A DNA stretch of 64,000 nt from Amycolatopsis keratiniphila subsp. keratiniphila (lineage in GTDB: Bacteria; Actinomycetota; Actinomycetes; Mycobacteriales; Pseudonocardiaceae). Where the stretch lies: assembly GCF_001620365.2 (NCBI RefSeq), contig NZ_LQMT02000034.1:161592-225591 (forward strand), given 5' to 3'. A program made the translations under genes and the position numbers. Below, piece after piece: positions 24,935-33,381 of this stretch (positions are counted from its first letter, which is position 1; the number at the start of each line of letters is the position of its first letter). The notes under the pieces were generated by a model that was not told the DNA's origin, did not search any database, and saw only the letters and a program-made list of their open reading frames with translations.

Positions 24935-26945
24935 GGGGAACCGTCCGATGCCAGTTGCGGGAGAACGTCCTTCGCTCACCTTCGAAAGCGTCGAGCTGCG
25001 CGTCGATCACGAACTCGGTGGGAGTGCACGAAACCCGGGTCCGGGTCTCGGACCTTGCCTCCCAGTCCCCGCGGGCGAACGTCATCGACCACGCCGTCTC
25101 CGCCACCGGGGAACAGAAGTCGTCGGCCACCCACGAGTACCGCTCGAACACGTTCCTCGTGACGTCGAGGTCGATGTCCTCGAACCGCACCTTGCCCTCG
25201 TTCTTCACGATGTCCAGCGCGGAGTGGTAGCCGATCAGGTCACGGGAGACGGTCCAGCGCTGCTCGCCCGGTTCGACCTGCGTGGCGGGCAGTGGTTCCG
25301 TGCCTTCGGGTTCACCGAACGGCCGCGCCGGGACCTCGTCCGCTTCCGCCATCGGCCGCACCGGCAGCGTCAGCGTGCTCTGTCCGGTGTGGACGGTCAC
25401 CCTGGCCGGTTCCGGCGGCGGCCACGCCAGCGGCCAGTACGACGAGGAGATCGACAGCCGGATCCGGTGCCCGGCGGGGAAAGCCTGCGCGACGGCGTTC
25501 AACTCGACGCGCACCCGGTATCGCTCGCCCGGTTCGAGCGGCTCCGGATCGTCGTGCCCGTCCCGGTGGGTCAGGTTCAGCAGTCCGTAGGTCACTCGCG
25601 TCGCCCGGCCGTCCGGCGCGACGTCGGACAGCCGGACGGCGACCTGCGCCACCGGCTTGTCCGCCGAGACCTCCAGATCCACCACCGGCGAGCCGAGGAT
25701 CTCGCACGGCTCGGCGAGCTCGTCGGTGTCGAAGACGAGCGAGCCGCCGTCCTCCTCGCGCTGGTCGTACGGCAGGTCGGGCGGAGCGCTGTAGGAAGCC
25801 CACTTGCCCGCGAACTGGCCGACCGAAAGCGGCGATTCCACCGGAAGGTCCTCCGCCGGGACCTCCTCGCCGGGCCGGGCGATCCGGTGCCGCGCGAGCC
25901 GATGCTCGGACGGGTGCACATGCGGCGAAGGCCAGGACGGCTCCCCCACCCAGCGGCCGGGGCGATCCTCGTACGAGGTCGACGGCGGCACGCTGTCCTG
26001 CATCCAGGTCTGCAGCATCGGCACGTCCATGACGCCGTTTTCGACGTCCTTGAGCCAGTGGTCCCACCAGCGGACCAATTCCTGCAGATAGCCGATGGCG
26101 GGGCCGGGCCGTCCCAGATGCGGGTACTTGTGCGACCACGGCCCGATCAGCCCGCGCCGCGGCACGTCGAGGTTGGCCAGCAGCCGCGAGACCGCGTTCG
26201 AGTACCCGTCCGCCCAGCCGCTGGAGGCCAGGACGGGCACCTGGACGTCGCTGTAGTTCTCGCAGACCGACGCGTGCCGCCAGTATTCGTCGCGCCGCTG
26301 ATGGCTCAGCCATTCGCCCACCCAGAGACCGCAGTTCTCCAGCCGTTCGTGCCACAGGTCGCGCCACCGCTCCCCCGCCAGCGCCGGGTCGGGCGGCAAG
26401 GTGGCGTAGGCGAACATCGTGGAGGCTTCGGCGACGTTGTCCGACAGCAGGCAACCGCCCATGTAGTGCATGTCGTCGGAGTACCGGTCGTCGGTGAACG
26501 AGGAGATCGCGATCGCGGTCAGGCTCGGCGGTTTGCGCGCCGCCACCTGCAGGGCGGCGAACCCGCCCCAGGAGATGCCCATCATGCCGGTCCGGCCGGA
26601 ACACCATGGCTGCGCGGCGATCCATTCGAGGACGTCCTCGGCGTCGAGTTGCTCCCGTTCGAGGTATTCGTCGGCGAGGATCCCCTCCGACTCCCCCGAA
26701 CCGCGGATGTCGACGCGGACGCACGCGTAGCCGTGCCCGGCGAGGTACGGATGGTGCACCGAGTCCCGCACCGAGGTCAGATCGCGGTGCCGGTACGGGA
26801 TGTACTCCAGGATCGCGGGGACCGGCTCGCCGTCCGAAGCGACCGGCCGCCAGATACGGGCCGACAGCCGGACGCCGTCGGAGACCGGGATCCAGACATG
26901 GTCCTCCTCGGTGATCTCGTACGGCAGCGAAGCCACCGTCCGCAT
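24921..26945 (-). CDS. CocE/NonD-family serine hydrolase (X-Pro dipeptidyl-peptidase type)
   Basis: 674 residues. The alpha/beta hydrolase core begins DHVWIPVSDGVRLSARIWRP, with RVDIRGSGESEG before the nucleophile elbow MGISWGGFAAL. SSGWADGYSNAV and IGPWSHKYP supply the Asp and His, and a jelly-roll domain characteristic of the family occupies about residues 380-560. These enzymes cleave esters or amides next to Pro or acyl groups. There is no signal peptide, so it is cytoplasmic. It begins 4 nt after the ATP-grasp gene stop and overlaps the next hydrolase, so the three are one operon. Confidence 0.88.
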   Translation of the reverse strand: MRTVASLPYEITEEDHVWIPVSDGVRLSARIWRPVASDGEPVPAILEYIPYRHRDLTSVRDSVHHPYLAGHGYACVRVDIRGSGESEGILADEYLEREQLDAEDVLEWIAAQPWCSGRTGMMGISWGGFAALQVAARKPPSLTAIAISSFTDDRYSDDMHYMGGCLLSDNVAEASTMFAYATLPPDPALAGERWRDLWHERLENCGLWVGEWLSHQRRDEYWRHASVCENYSDVQVPVLASSGWADGYSNAVSRLLANLDVPRRGLIGPWSHKYPHLGRPGPAIGYLQELVRWWDHWLKDVENGVMDVPMLQTWMQDSVPPSTSYEDRPGRWVGEPSWPSPHVHPSEHRLARHRIARPGEEVPAEDLPVESPLSVGQFAGKWASYSAPPDLPYDQREEDGGSLVFDTDELAEPCEILGSPVVDLEVSADKPVAQVAVRLSDVAPDGRATRVTYGLLNLTHRDGHDDPEPLEPGERYRVRVELNAVAQAFPAGHRIRLSISSSYWPLAWPPPEPARVTVHTGQSTLTLPVRPMAEADEVPARPFGEPEGTEPLPATQVEPGEQRWTVSRDLIGYHSALDIVKNEGKVRFEDIDLDVTRNVFERYSWVADDFCSPVAETAWSMTFARGDWEARSETRTRVSCTPTEFVIDAQLDAFEGERRTFSRNWHRTVPRDQV

Positions 26946-26948
26946 GGG

Positions 26949-28247
26949 CTATCCCTCCTCGAAGTCGAACCGCAGCGCCTCGGTGCACCGCCGGTACTTG
27001 CTCTCCATCTCCCGTTCGGTCTGCGCCGCCACGAAGATGTGCGCGAGTTCGTAGCTGTAGCTGTCCTGTTCGGGCAGATCGGAGAGCCGGACGTCCTTCT
27101 CGGCCACCAGTTCGATCTTCACCCCGGGGATCTCCGCCTCGAGGTCGGCGATCTCGGCGCGGGTGGGCACCCGGGTGACCAGGGCGTCGCTGAAGCGGCG
27201 GTAGTACCACTTGCCCGCGATCCGGTAGTCGCCCCGGTTCCGTCGCGCTCCGGGATCCTGCCCCAGGCCCAGCCGGACCATGATCTGGTGGTTCGCCACC
27301 CCGTCCACGGACTCGAACAGCTCCGCGTGGGACTGCGAATGCCGCGGGTTGATCTCCAGCAGGCAGGCCTGCCCGGATTCGGGATGACAGAAGAACTCGA
27401 TGCTGAACGTCGCGTTGTCGAAGCCGATCTGCTCCATCACCCGGACGGAGATCTCCTTCATCCGCTCGACGGCGTCCACGGGCAGCTGCGACGGGTACTG
27501 ATGCCGCAGGAAGGACGTCGAATCGGGATAGTTGATCGAATCGAGCACACCGTAGACGGTGACCTGTCCTTTGTAGACATAGCCTTCGGTCGCGGCCTGC
27601 ACACCGTTGAGCTCCCCTTCGGCGAGGCACGCCGCTCCACCGGCGTTCGCCACCTCTTCGGGGAGGTCGACCGTGGCGAGGACCCGCTCGAAGGGTTTGC
27701 CCACCCGGTCGACACCGGCCCGAATCTCGGCCACGGCCTTGTCGAACTCGTCGTCGTCGGCGACGTGGAAGGCCAGCTCCGAGGAGAACGACTTCACCGG
27801 TTTGAGCCACATGGGGTAGTCGACGCCCTCGGGCGGGCGGGGGTCGTCCTCGTCCAGATCGACGATGCCGAACGACGGCACCTCGTCGATCACCTTCGCC
27901 TGTTCGAGACGGCTCCAGTACTTGTGCTCGCATTTCAGCACGGCCTCGAGCGAAACACCCGGGAGCCCGTACTTCTCGCACAACATCGCCACCATCGTCG
28001 AGGACGGGAAGTCCCAGTAGCTGACGATCGCGTCGATCTGTCCGGAGAAGGCGTCCAATTGGGCCTCCGCCTTCTCCACGAGTTCGACGATGGGGATTTC
28101 GCCGTGCTGGAGCTCCTCCGGCGAGAGCAGCGCATGGAAGCGGTACCGGCCGGCGCCGGGGATTCGTCTCAGCACCTCGTCGTTGGAGTCGTCGAGACCG
28201 ATGACGAAGATGTTCTTTTCCTCTGGGTGCCTGGAGGATGTGGTCAT
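26949..28247 (-). CDS. ATP-grasp ligase
   Basis: 432 residues. The N-terminal domain (KNIFVIGLDDSNDEVLRRIP) is followed by the ATP-grasp fold: GLPGVSLEAVLKCEHKYWSR, PMWLKPVKSFSSELAF (ATP-binding Lys), and FSIEFFCHPESGQACLLEIN with PRHSQSH, the metal-binding E-x-NPR signature. Such enzymes ligate a carboxylate to an amine, often in small peptide or amino acid conjugate synthesis. ATG 28247 lies 9 nt after a GGGTAG -10, so the operon mRNA should be leaderless. Downstream are two hydrolases, and two YbdK-type ligases lie nearby. Confidence 0.88.
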   Translation of the reverse strand: MTTSSRHPEEKNIFVIGLDDSNDEVLRRIPGAGRYRFHALLSPEELQHGEIPIVELVEKAEAQLDAFSGQIDAIVSYWDFPSSTMVAMLCEKYGLPGVSLEAVLKCEHKYWSRLEQAKVIDEVPSFGIVDLDEDDPRPPEGVDYPMWLKPVKSFSSELAFHVADDDEFDKAVAEIRAGVDRVGKPFERVLATVDLPEEVANAGGAACLAEGELNGVQAATEGYVYKGQVTVYGVLDSINYPDSTSFLRHQYPSQLPVDAVERMKEISVRVMEQIGFDNATFSIEFFCHPESGQACLLEINPRHSQSHAELFESVDGVANHQIMVRLGLGQDPGARRNRGDYRIAGKWYYRRFSDALVTRVPTRAEIADLEAEIPGVKIELVAEKDVRLSDLPEQDSYSYELAHIFVAAQTEREMESKYRRCTEALRFDFEEG

Positions 28248-28256
28248 AGGCCAGTG

Positions 28257-28282
28257 CTACCCGCTCGGATGGGCCGGAAAAC
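28257..28282 (-). promoter_or_regulatory. Sigma-B-like promoter of ATP-grasp operon
   Basis: Minus strand GTTT (28282-28279), 16 nt, GGGTAG (28262-28257), then 9 nt to ATG 28247. Confidence 0.65.
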
Positions 28283-28286
28283 CAGC

Positions 28287-28312
28287 GTTTGCCCGCCCTG
28301 TTCCCAGGGAAT
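28287..28312 (+). promoter_or_regulatory. Sigma-B-like promoter (variant -10) of FAD-Rieske gene
   Basis: GTTT, 16 nt, GGGAAT, then 9 nt to ATG 28322. The -10 differs from GGGTA at one base but spacing to both the -35 and the start codon is the same as in the other sites. Confidence 0.5.
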
Positions 28313-28321
28313 CCGGCTCGT

Positions 28322-29836
28322 ATGACGGAGTTGCCCGGAACGCGTTCATTGTGGCTCGACACGGCTCCCGCTCCCGATCGCACCGGCACGCCGTTGCCGC
28401 CGGAGGTCGACGTCGCCGTGCTCGGCGGCGGCATCGCCGGGCTCACCACGGCGTACCGGCTGGCGAGGGCCGGGCGCTCGGTCCTCGTGCTGGAGGCCGG
28501 CCGTGTCGCCGCGGGGGTCTCCGGCCACACCACGGCCAAGATCAGCACCCAGCACGGGCTCAAGTACGCCACGCTGGCCAAGACCAAGGGCACCGAAGCC
28601 GCCGCGATGTACGCGTACACGCAGGCGGCCGCCCTCGACTGGATCGCGGCGGCCACCGCCGAACTCGGTATCGACTGCGGGTTCACCCGCTCCGACAGTT
28701 TCGTCTACACGACCAGGCCCGAGACCGTCGAAAGCCTCGAACGGGAGGCGGAAGCGGCCGCCGAGGCGGGTCTCCCGGCCACTTACGTCACCGAGGTCGA
28801 CCTCGACGTACCCGCCGTCGGCGCGGTCAAGTTCGCGTCGCAGGCGCATTTCCACCCGCGCCGCTGGCTGCTCGCGCTGGCCGCCGAAATCGAGCGCGCG
28901 GGCGGGACGATCATCGAGGGGGTACGCGCGGAAGGGCTCGACGAACTCGGCGGGACCAAGGTGCGCACCAGTTCGGGTGACGTGCGCGCCGGTGACGTCG
29001 TGGTGGCGACCCACTATCCGGTGTTCGACCGCGGCCTGTTCTTCGCCCGGCTCGATCCGGTGCGCGATCTGGTGGTCGCCGGTCCGGTGGCGGGGAACCG
29101 CCCGCCTGATGGGATGTACCTGGACGCCGACACCCACCACTCCGTGCGGAGCTACCTCAATGACGGCGTCCCGTACGCGGTCGTGGGCGGCGAGCATTAC
29201 CGGGTCGGCGACTCCGTCGACGTCGAGAGCCGCTACGAGCGGCTGGCCACGTGGGCCCGCGAGCACGCCGGCGTGCACCGGGTCACCCACCGGTGGTCCG
29301 CGCATGATCTGTCCACTTTGGACTCCGTACCGTATGTCGGGCGCTATCACCCGGCGAGCCGTCACCTCTGGGTCGCCACCGGCTTCGGCCAGTGGGGGAT
29401 GACCGGCGGCACCGCGGCCGGGCTGCTGCTCGCGGATCTGCTCACCGGACGCGACAACCCGTCGGCGGGCCTGTACGACCCGAACCGCTTCGACCTCCGC
29501 TCGGCGATCTCGACCGTGGAGAACAACGCCACCGTGGCGAAATTCCTGGTGGGCGACCATCTCAGCGCGTTGCGCAAACCCGCTTCCCTGGACGAGCTCG
29601 TGCCCGGCGAGGCGAAGGTGACCCGGGACGGCGGCGAACTCGTCGCCGCCTACCGCGATCCGGGTGGCGAGCTGCACGCCGTCGGCGCCCACTGCACCCA
29701 TCTCGGCTGCCTCGTCGCGTTCAACAACGCGGAGAAGACCTGGGACTGCCCGTGCCACGGTTCGAGGTTCGGCCTGGACGGGTCGGTGATCCAGGGGCCG
29801 GCCGTACGCGCGCTGCCGAAGAAGCGGGAGCGGTGA
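28322..29836 (+). CDS. FAD-dependent oxidoreductase with C-terminal Rieske domain
   Basis: 504 residues from ATG 28322. An FAD/NAD(P)-binding DAO fold starts with VDVAVLGGGIAGLTTAYRLA (about residues 28-47) and the adjoining GVSGHTTAKISTQHGL. The C-terminal Rieske centre has CTHLGCLV and CPCHGSRF, giving the Cys-His and Cys-His ligand pairs of a 2Fe-2S cluster. Proteins of this layout are common stress-linked oxidoreductases of unproven substrate in actinobacteria and bacilli. It overlaps the second YbdK gene (TGATG), so both are translated from one mRNA. Confidence 0.92.
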   Translation: MTELPGTRSLWLDTAPAPDRTGTPLPPEVDVAVLGGGIAGLTTAYRLARAGRSVLVLEAGRVAAGVSGHTTAKISTQHGLKYATLAKTKGTEAAAMYAYTQAAALDWIAAATAELGIDCGFTRSDSFVYTTRPETVESLEREAEAAAEAGLPATYVTEVDLDVPAVGAVKFASQAHFHPRRWLLALAAEIERAGGTIIEGVRAEGLDELGGTKVRTSSGDVRAGDVVVATHYPVFDRGLFFARLDPVRDLVVAGPVAGNRPPDGMYLDADTHHSVRSYLNDGVPYAVVGGEHYRVGDSVDVESRYERLATWAREHAGVHRVTHRWSAHDLSTLDSVPYVGRYHPASRHLWVATGFGQWGMTGGTAAGLLLADLLTGRDNPSAGLYDPNRFDLRSAISTVENNATVAKFLVGDHLSALRKPASLDELVPGEAKVTRDGGELVAAYRDPGGELHAVGAHCTHLGCLVAFNNAEKTWDCPCHGSRFGLDGSVIQGPAVRALPKKRER

Positions 29837-30936
29837 TGACGACCAGTATCGGCATCGAAGAAGAATTCCTGCTGGTCGATCCCAGGACCGGGGTGAGCTG
29901 TCCCCGGGCCGACGCCGTACTCGAACGGCACCGGATCTGCTGTCCGCTGCCGGACGGCGCGGCGGTCCACCGGGAACTGCGGCCGACCCAGATCGAGGCC
30001 GCCACCGGCGTCTGCGAGACCGCCGACGAGCTGTACGAGCAGCTGACCGCGGGACGCCGCACGCTCGCCGAAGCCGCCGCGGGCGAGGACTGCGCCATCA
30101 TCGCCGCCGGCACTCCCCCGCGTCCCTCACCCGAGCGCGACCTCGACGCCCCCGACCGGTTCGGCAAGGTCGACGCGCTGTACGCGGGCGTGGTCAAGGC
30201 CTACGAAGCCTGCGGATGCCACGTGCACATCGGCGTGCCCGACCGGGAGACCGCGGTCGCCGTGGTGAACCATCTGGGTGAATGGCTGCCCACGCTGCTG
30301 GCGTTGTCGGGCAACTCGCCCTTCGACGGCGGCCGCGACACCGGCTACGAGAGCTGGCGGATGGTGGAGCAGAGCCGGTTCCCCGGCTCGGGGGTCGCGC
30401 CGTACTTCGCCGACGCCGCCGCTTACGAGGAACAGGTCGGGAAGCTGGTGGACTGCGGGGTCCTGGTGGACGAGAACCAGACCTTCTGGCTCGCCAGGCC
30501 GTCCGCGCGGTGGCCGACGGTCGAGGTCCGTGCCGCCGACACCGCGTCCACCGTGGACGAAGCCGTCCTGCAGGGGCTGCTGACGCGCGCTCTGGTGCGC
30601 ACCGCCCTCGCCGAACTGGACCACGGGGTGGAGGCCACGCCGCTGGATCCGCAGATCGCCGCCGCGGCCGTGTGGTCGGCCGCGCGGCACGGGCTTTCGG
30701 GACCGGCCGTCGACCCGGTGGCGGGAAAGCCGGTCCCGGTGGGCGACCGGGTCGCCGCGCTGCTGGCACATACGAGGCAGGCGTTGGCGGACACCGGAGA
30801 CACGGACCTCGTCCGCACCCTGCTCGGCCGCCTGGAACGGGAGGGCACCGGCGCCGAACGGCAGCGCCGGGCCGCCGCCGACGGCGAGATCGCGGTGTTG
30901 CGGATGCTGACCGAAGAGACGGTTCCGCACGCCTAG
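29836..30936 (+). CDS. YbdK-type carboxylate-amine ligase, copy 2
   Basis: 366 residues from ATG 29836, which shares its A with the stop of the FAD-Rieske gene. IGIEEEFLLVDPRTGVSCPR, the TQIEAATGVCETADE block, GCHVHIGVPDRETAVAVVNH and VEVRAADTASTVDEAV match copy 1 block by block, yet overall identity looks moderate, so these are old paralogues rather than a recent duplication. The substrate is unknown. Coupling with a redox enzyme gene suggests the product is a thiol or amide linked to redox protection (inference). Confidence 0.88.
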   Translation: MTTSIGIEEEFLLVDPRTGVSCPRADAVLERHRICCPLPDGAAVHRELRPTQIEAATGVCETADELYEQLTAGRRTLAEAAAGEDCAIIAAGTPPRPSPERDLDAPDRFGKVDALYAGVVKAYEACGCHVHIGVPDRETAVAVVNHLGEWLPTLLALSGNSPFDGGRDTGYESWRMVEQSRFPGSGVAPYFADAAAYEEQVGKLVDCGVLVDENQTFWLARPSARWPTVEVRAADTASTVDEAVLQGLLTRALVRTALAELDHGVEATPLDPQIAAAAVWSAARHGLSGPAVDPVAGKPVPVGDRVAALLAHTRQALADTGDTDLVRTLLGRLEREGTGAERQRRAAADGEIAVLRMLTEETVPHA

Positions 30937-30945
30937 ATCGGGTAC
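30921..30945 (+). promoter_or_regulatory. Sigma-B-like promoter of haem-oxygenase-like gene
   Basis: GGTT, 15 nt, GGGTAC, then 9 nt to ATG 30955. It overlaps the last codons of the YbdK gene. Confidence 0.6.
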
Positions 30946-30954
30946 CCGCGCGGC

Positions 30955-31965
30955 ATGACGACGATCGACCGTGACGTGGCCGCGAGGCTGCCCGAGATCC
31001 GCGGCCCGCTTTCCGCCGCCGTGGTGGACACCCTGGCGGGCGGACGCCGAGACGATTTCGACCCCGAAGTGGCGACCGGCGCCGACCCGTTCGGTGAAGA
31101 CCTCCAGCTGGCGCTGCACGTCTGCTACGAGCTCCACTACCAGGGTTTCGACGGTGTCGACTCGGAGTGGGAGTGGGATTCCCGGCTCCTCGCCTTCCGA
31201 TCCGTCCTGGAGCACGTGTTCCTCGACGGTATCCGCGCCGCCGTGCCCGGCGGCGACGACGTCGGAGGGCTGCTGGAGGAGTTGCTCGTCGAACCGGTCG
31301 ACGGCGGCGGCGTCTCCCACTTCCTGCGCGACGAGGGCGAATGGTGGCACGTCGAGGAGTACTTCGCGCAGCGGTCGATCTACCACCTCAAGGAGGCCGA
31401 TCCCCACGCGTGGGTGATCCCGCGGCTGCGGGGCAGGGCCAAGGCCGCGCTGGTCGCCGTGGAGTTCGACGAGTTCGGCGGTGGGCGGGCCGATCAGGCG
31501 CACTCCCGGCTGTTCGGGGATCTGCTGACCGCCGCCGGCCTGTCGGACGGCTACCTCGCCTACCTCGATCACGTTCCCGCGTGCATGCTCGCGACGGTGA
31601 ACATGATGTCGCTGTTCGGGCTGCACCGGAGCCTGCGCGGCGCGCTCGTCGGGCATTTCGCCGCCGCCGAGATCACCACCGCGCCCGCCGCCCGGCGGAT
31701 GGACCAGGCGCTGGAACGTCTCGGCGCGGCACCGGAATGCCGCTACTTCTACACCGAGCACATCGAGGCCGACGCGGTGCACGAACAGGTGCTGCGGCAC
31801 GACGTCGTCGGCGATCTGCTCGACCGGGAACCTGGACTGGCGGCGGACGTCGCGCTGGGCATCCAGGCCACCGACCTGCTGGAAACCCGGCTGACCGAGC
31901 ACCTGCTGGGCGCTTGGTCGGCCGGGGAGAGCTCACTGCTCAGGCCGCTGCATCCCTTGCCGTGA
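30955..31965 (+). CDS. Iron-containing redox enzyme family protein (haem-oxygenase-like diiron fold)
   Basis: 336 residues, nearly all helical. LALHVCYELHYQGFD, WWHVEEYFAQRSIYHLKEAD and AALVAVEFDEFGGGRADQAH are placed like the three metal-ligand helices of haem-oxygenase-like diiron oxidases, with further His/Glu in YFYTEHIEADAVHE. The substrate is unknown. Its 3' end overlaps the convergent CDGSH gene by 33 bp. The adjacency of this family to a CDGSH Fe-S protein and a methyltransferase is, to my knowledge, common in actinomycetes. Confidence 0.85.
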   Translation: MTTIDRDVAARLPEIRGPLSAAVVDTLAGGRRDDFDPEVATGADPFGEDLQLALHVCYELHYQGFDGVDSEWEWDSRLLAFRSVLEHVFLDGIRAAVPGGDDVGGLLEELLVEPVDGGGVSHFLRDEGEWWHVEEYFAQRSIYHLKEADPHAWVIPRLRGRAKAALVAVEFDEFGGGRADQAHSRLFGDLLTAAGLSDGYLAYLDHVPACMLATVNMMSLFGLHRSLRGALVGHFAAAEITTAPAARRMDQALERLGAAPECRYFYTEHIEADAVHEQVLRHDVVGDLLDREPGLAADVALGIQATDLLETRLTEHLLGAWSAGESSLLRPLHPLP

Positions 31966-32148
31966 CCGGCGGCGGTGGCTCGTGTCGCAGAACGGGTAGC
32001 GCTTGCTGCGGCGGCAAGCGCAGAGGGCGACCACGAAGCGATCCGAGGTCACCGTCTCGCCGTCGTCGGTGACGACCTCGACCGGCCCCTCCACCAGGAG
32101 GGGCCCGCCGGGTTCGAGCCGGACCCTGGTCCTACGGCCGGTCGGCAC
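31933..32148 (-). CDS. CDGSH iron-sulfur domain protein
   Basis: 71 residues. The cluster motif C43-x-C45-x2-S-x3-P-x-C54-D-x2-H58 is intact (ALCACRRSKRYPFCDTSH), giving a 3Cys-1His 2Fe-2S centre used in electron or cluster transfer. It starts at GTG 32148 inside the end of the methyltransferase gene (17-bp overlap), so it is translationally coupled to it. Confidence 0.88.
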   Translation of the reverse strand: MPTGRRTRVRLEPGGPLLVEGPVEVVTDDGETVTSDRFVVALCACRRSKRYPFCDTSHRRRSRQGMQRPEQ

Positions 32149-32824
32149 GGATCACCACCAGCTCCTCATGGCACTGCTCGGCCTCGATCAGGCCCGCCGC
32201 TTCGAGGAAGGCCGCCCGCGCCCGCATGACCGGTCCGAAGGGGATCGACCGGGTGGCGACCACCGACGGCGTCATTCCCGCCGCCCGCAACTGCGTCAAC
32301 GACCTGTCGGGGCCGGAAACCGCGGAGTGGACCATCATCAGGTAGCCGCCCGGCGCCACCAACCGGGCCGCCTGGGCACAGACCTGATCGAGCACGATCC
32401 GGCCGTCCGGCCCGGCGTCCCACGCCCGCGCGGCCCCGGTGGCGGGCACGGGCGAGGGCACGTACGGCGGATTCGCCAGCACGACGTCGAACAGTCCGCC
32501 GCTCGCCGCCTCGGCCAAACCGCCACGAAGCGGCCGCACCGGGAGACGGCGCAGCCGTGCGTTGACCCAAACCGCGGCCAGCGCCCGCCGGGAGATGTCC
32601 ACGGCGGTCACCGATCTCGCGCCGTGCGCCGCGGCCGTCAGCGCGAGGGCGCCGGTGCCGGTGCAGAGGTCGAGGACTTTAGCCTCACGGGGCATTCCCG
32701 CCGCGCTCAACGCGCTCGCCAGCAGCCACGTGTCGTGCTGCGGGCGGTAGACCCCCGGCGGCCGCAGCAGCCATGGCCGCGCCGGGGAGAGTGGAATCGT
32801 TGCTGCCTGGGAGATCGCGGTCAT
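32132..32824 (-). CDS. HemK2/MTQ2-like class I methyltransferase
   Basis: 230 residues from ATG 32824 behind GGAGGGGAC. SAM motif I is VLDLCTGTGALALTAA and the catalytic NPPY appears in VVLANPPYVPSP, typical of N-methyltransferases that modify glutamine in release factors or related amides. It is shorter than PrmC (no helical N-domain), fitting the HemK2 branch. The adjacent CDGSH gene and a GTTT-N15-GGGTAG promoter upstream put it in the stress set. Confidence 0.85.
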   Translation of the reverse strand: MTAISQAATIPLSPARPWLLRPPGVYRPQHDTWLLASALSAAGMPREAKVLDLCTGTGALALTAAAHGARSVTAVDISRRALAAVWVNARLRRLPVRPLRGGLAEAASGGLFDVVLANPPYVPSPVPATGAARAWDAGPDGRIVLDQVCAQAARLVAPGGYLMMVHSAVSGPDRSLTQLRAAGMTPSVVATRSIPFGPVMRARAAFLEAAGLIEAEQCHEELVVIRADRP

Positions 32825-32855
32825 GTCCCCTCCGGTTCGCCGTAGTTGCTCCCGG

Positions 32856-32880
32856 CTACCCCGGCCGTGCGGCGCCAAAC
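32856..32880 (-). promoter_or_regulatory. Sigma-B-like promoter of methyltransferase-CDGSH unit
   Basis: Minus strand GTTT (32880-32877), 15 nt, GGGTAG (32861-32856); the start codon lies 31 nt further with a Shine-Dalgarno. Confidence 0.6.
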
Positions 32881-32895
32881 GTCCACAGTGGTCCA

Positions 32896-32935
32896 GCGGG
32901 TCGTGAGTGGCGTTTCGGGTTCTGGCGGACCGGCA
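32896..32935. repeat. Dispersed 40-bp repeat, second copy
   Basis: Inverted copy of the element at 11028-11067 (cgtgagtggcgttt, cgggtt, gcggaccgg). It lies just upstream of the methyltransferase promoter in a 557-bp stretch (32825-33381) that otherwise holds only repeats. Confidence 0.55.
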
Positions 32936-32983
32936 TTTTTACCTTCGAAATCCTCCCCACTCGGCATGACCTTGGCTGCCCCT

Positions 32984-33032
32984 CGACGATGTGGGAATTG
33001 GGACGTTCAACGTCCCAATTCCCACATCGTCG
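32984..33032. repeat. Perfect 49-nt palindrome, GGGACGTTCAACGTCCC family
   Basis: Two perfect 24-nt arms around a central C. The core is identical to that at 10933-10975 while the outer arms differ (gatgtgggaatt here, gatggaggattt there), so the arms have changed in a compensated way. Confidence 0.7.
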
Positions 33033-33078
33033 ACACCTGACAACGCCGAGCAGCCAACCCTCGTCCGGGCGCGTGATT

Positions 33079-33127
33079 CGAGTGTGGAGGAATGGAGACA
33101 TTCAACGTCCCAAATCCTCCACGCTCG
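33079..33127. repeat. Imperfect palindrome of the same family
   Basis: cgagtgtggagg and cctccacgctcg flank a core atggagacattcaacgtccca with several mismatches; a decayed copy about 50 bp from the perfect one. Confidence 0.55.
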
Positions 33128-33194
33128 ACCGGGCCCCCGGCGAGCGTCCGATGTCATCGAACTCCGAGACCGCCAAGGCCCGGCTTGCGGCACC

Positions 33195-33292
33195 GCACTC
33201 GCGTGATCGAAGCCGTAACTCACGTGATCAGCGGCGGAACACCGAGTGTCGCCTCCAGTCACGCGAGTTACGCGCCTGATCACGCGAGTCAC
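33195..33292. repeat. ACTCGCGTGAT repeat element, copy 2
   Basis: actcgcgtgat near 33197 and a variant actcacgtgat near 33218 face inverted copies tcacgcgagt near 33259 and 33280. Same design as the element at 23313. Confidence 0.6.
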
Positions 33293-33381
33293 GCCGAGAC
33301 GCCACTCACGACGTTCGACCGACCATCACTAGAACGCGAGAAAGCGGGTAATCACGAGGAAACCGAGCAAAGGAGACTCTC

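Noticed and set aside
24762..28325. 1187-codon plus-strand open frame
   Set aside because: It is the antisense shadow of the CocE and ATP-grasp genes, whose products carry clear catalytic motifs; long antisense frames are expected at this G+C content.
33346..33351. GGGTAA before the 45-residue acidic protein as a sigma-B-like promoter
   Set aside because: No GNNT-type -35 at 14-16 nt spacing.
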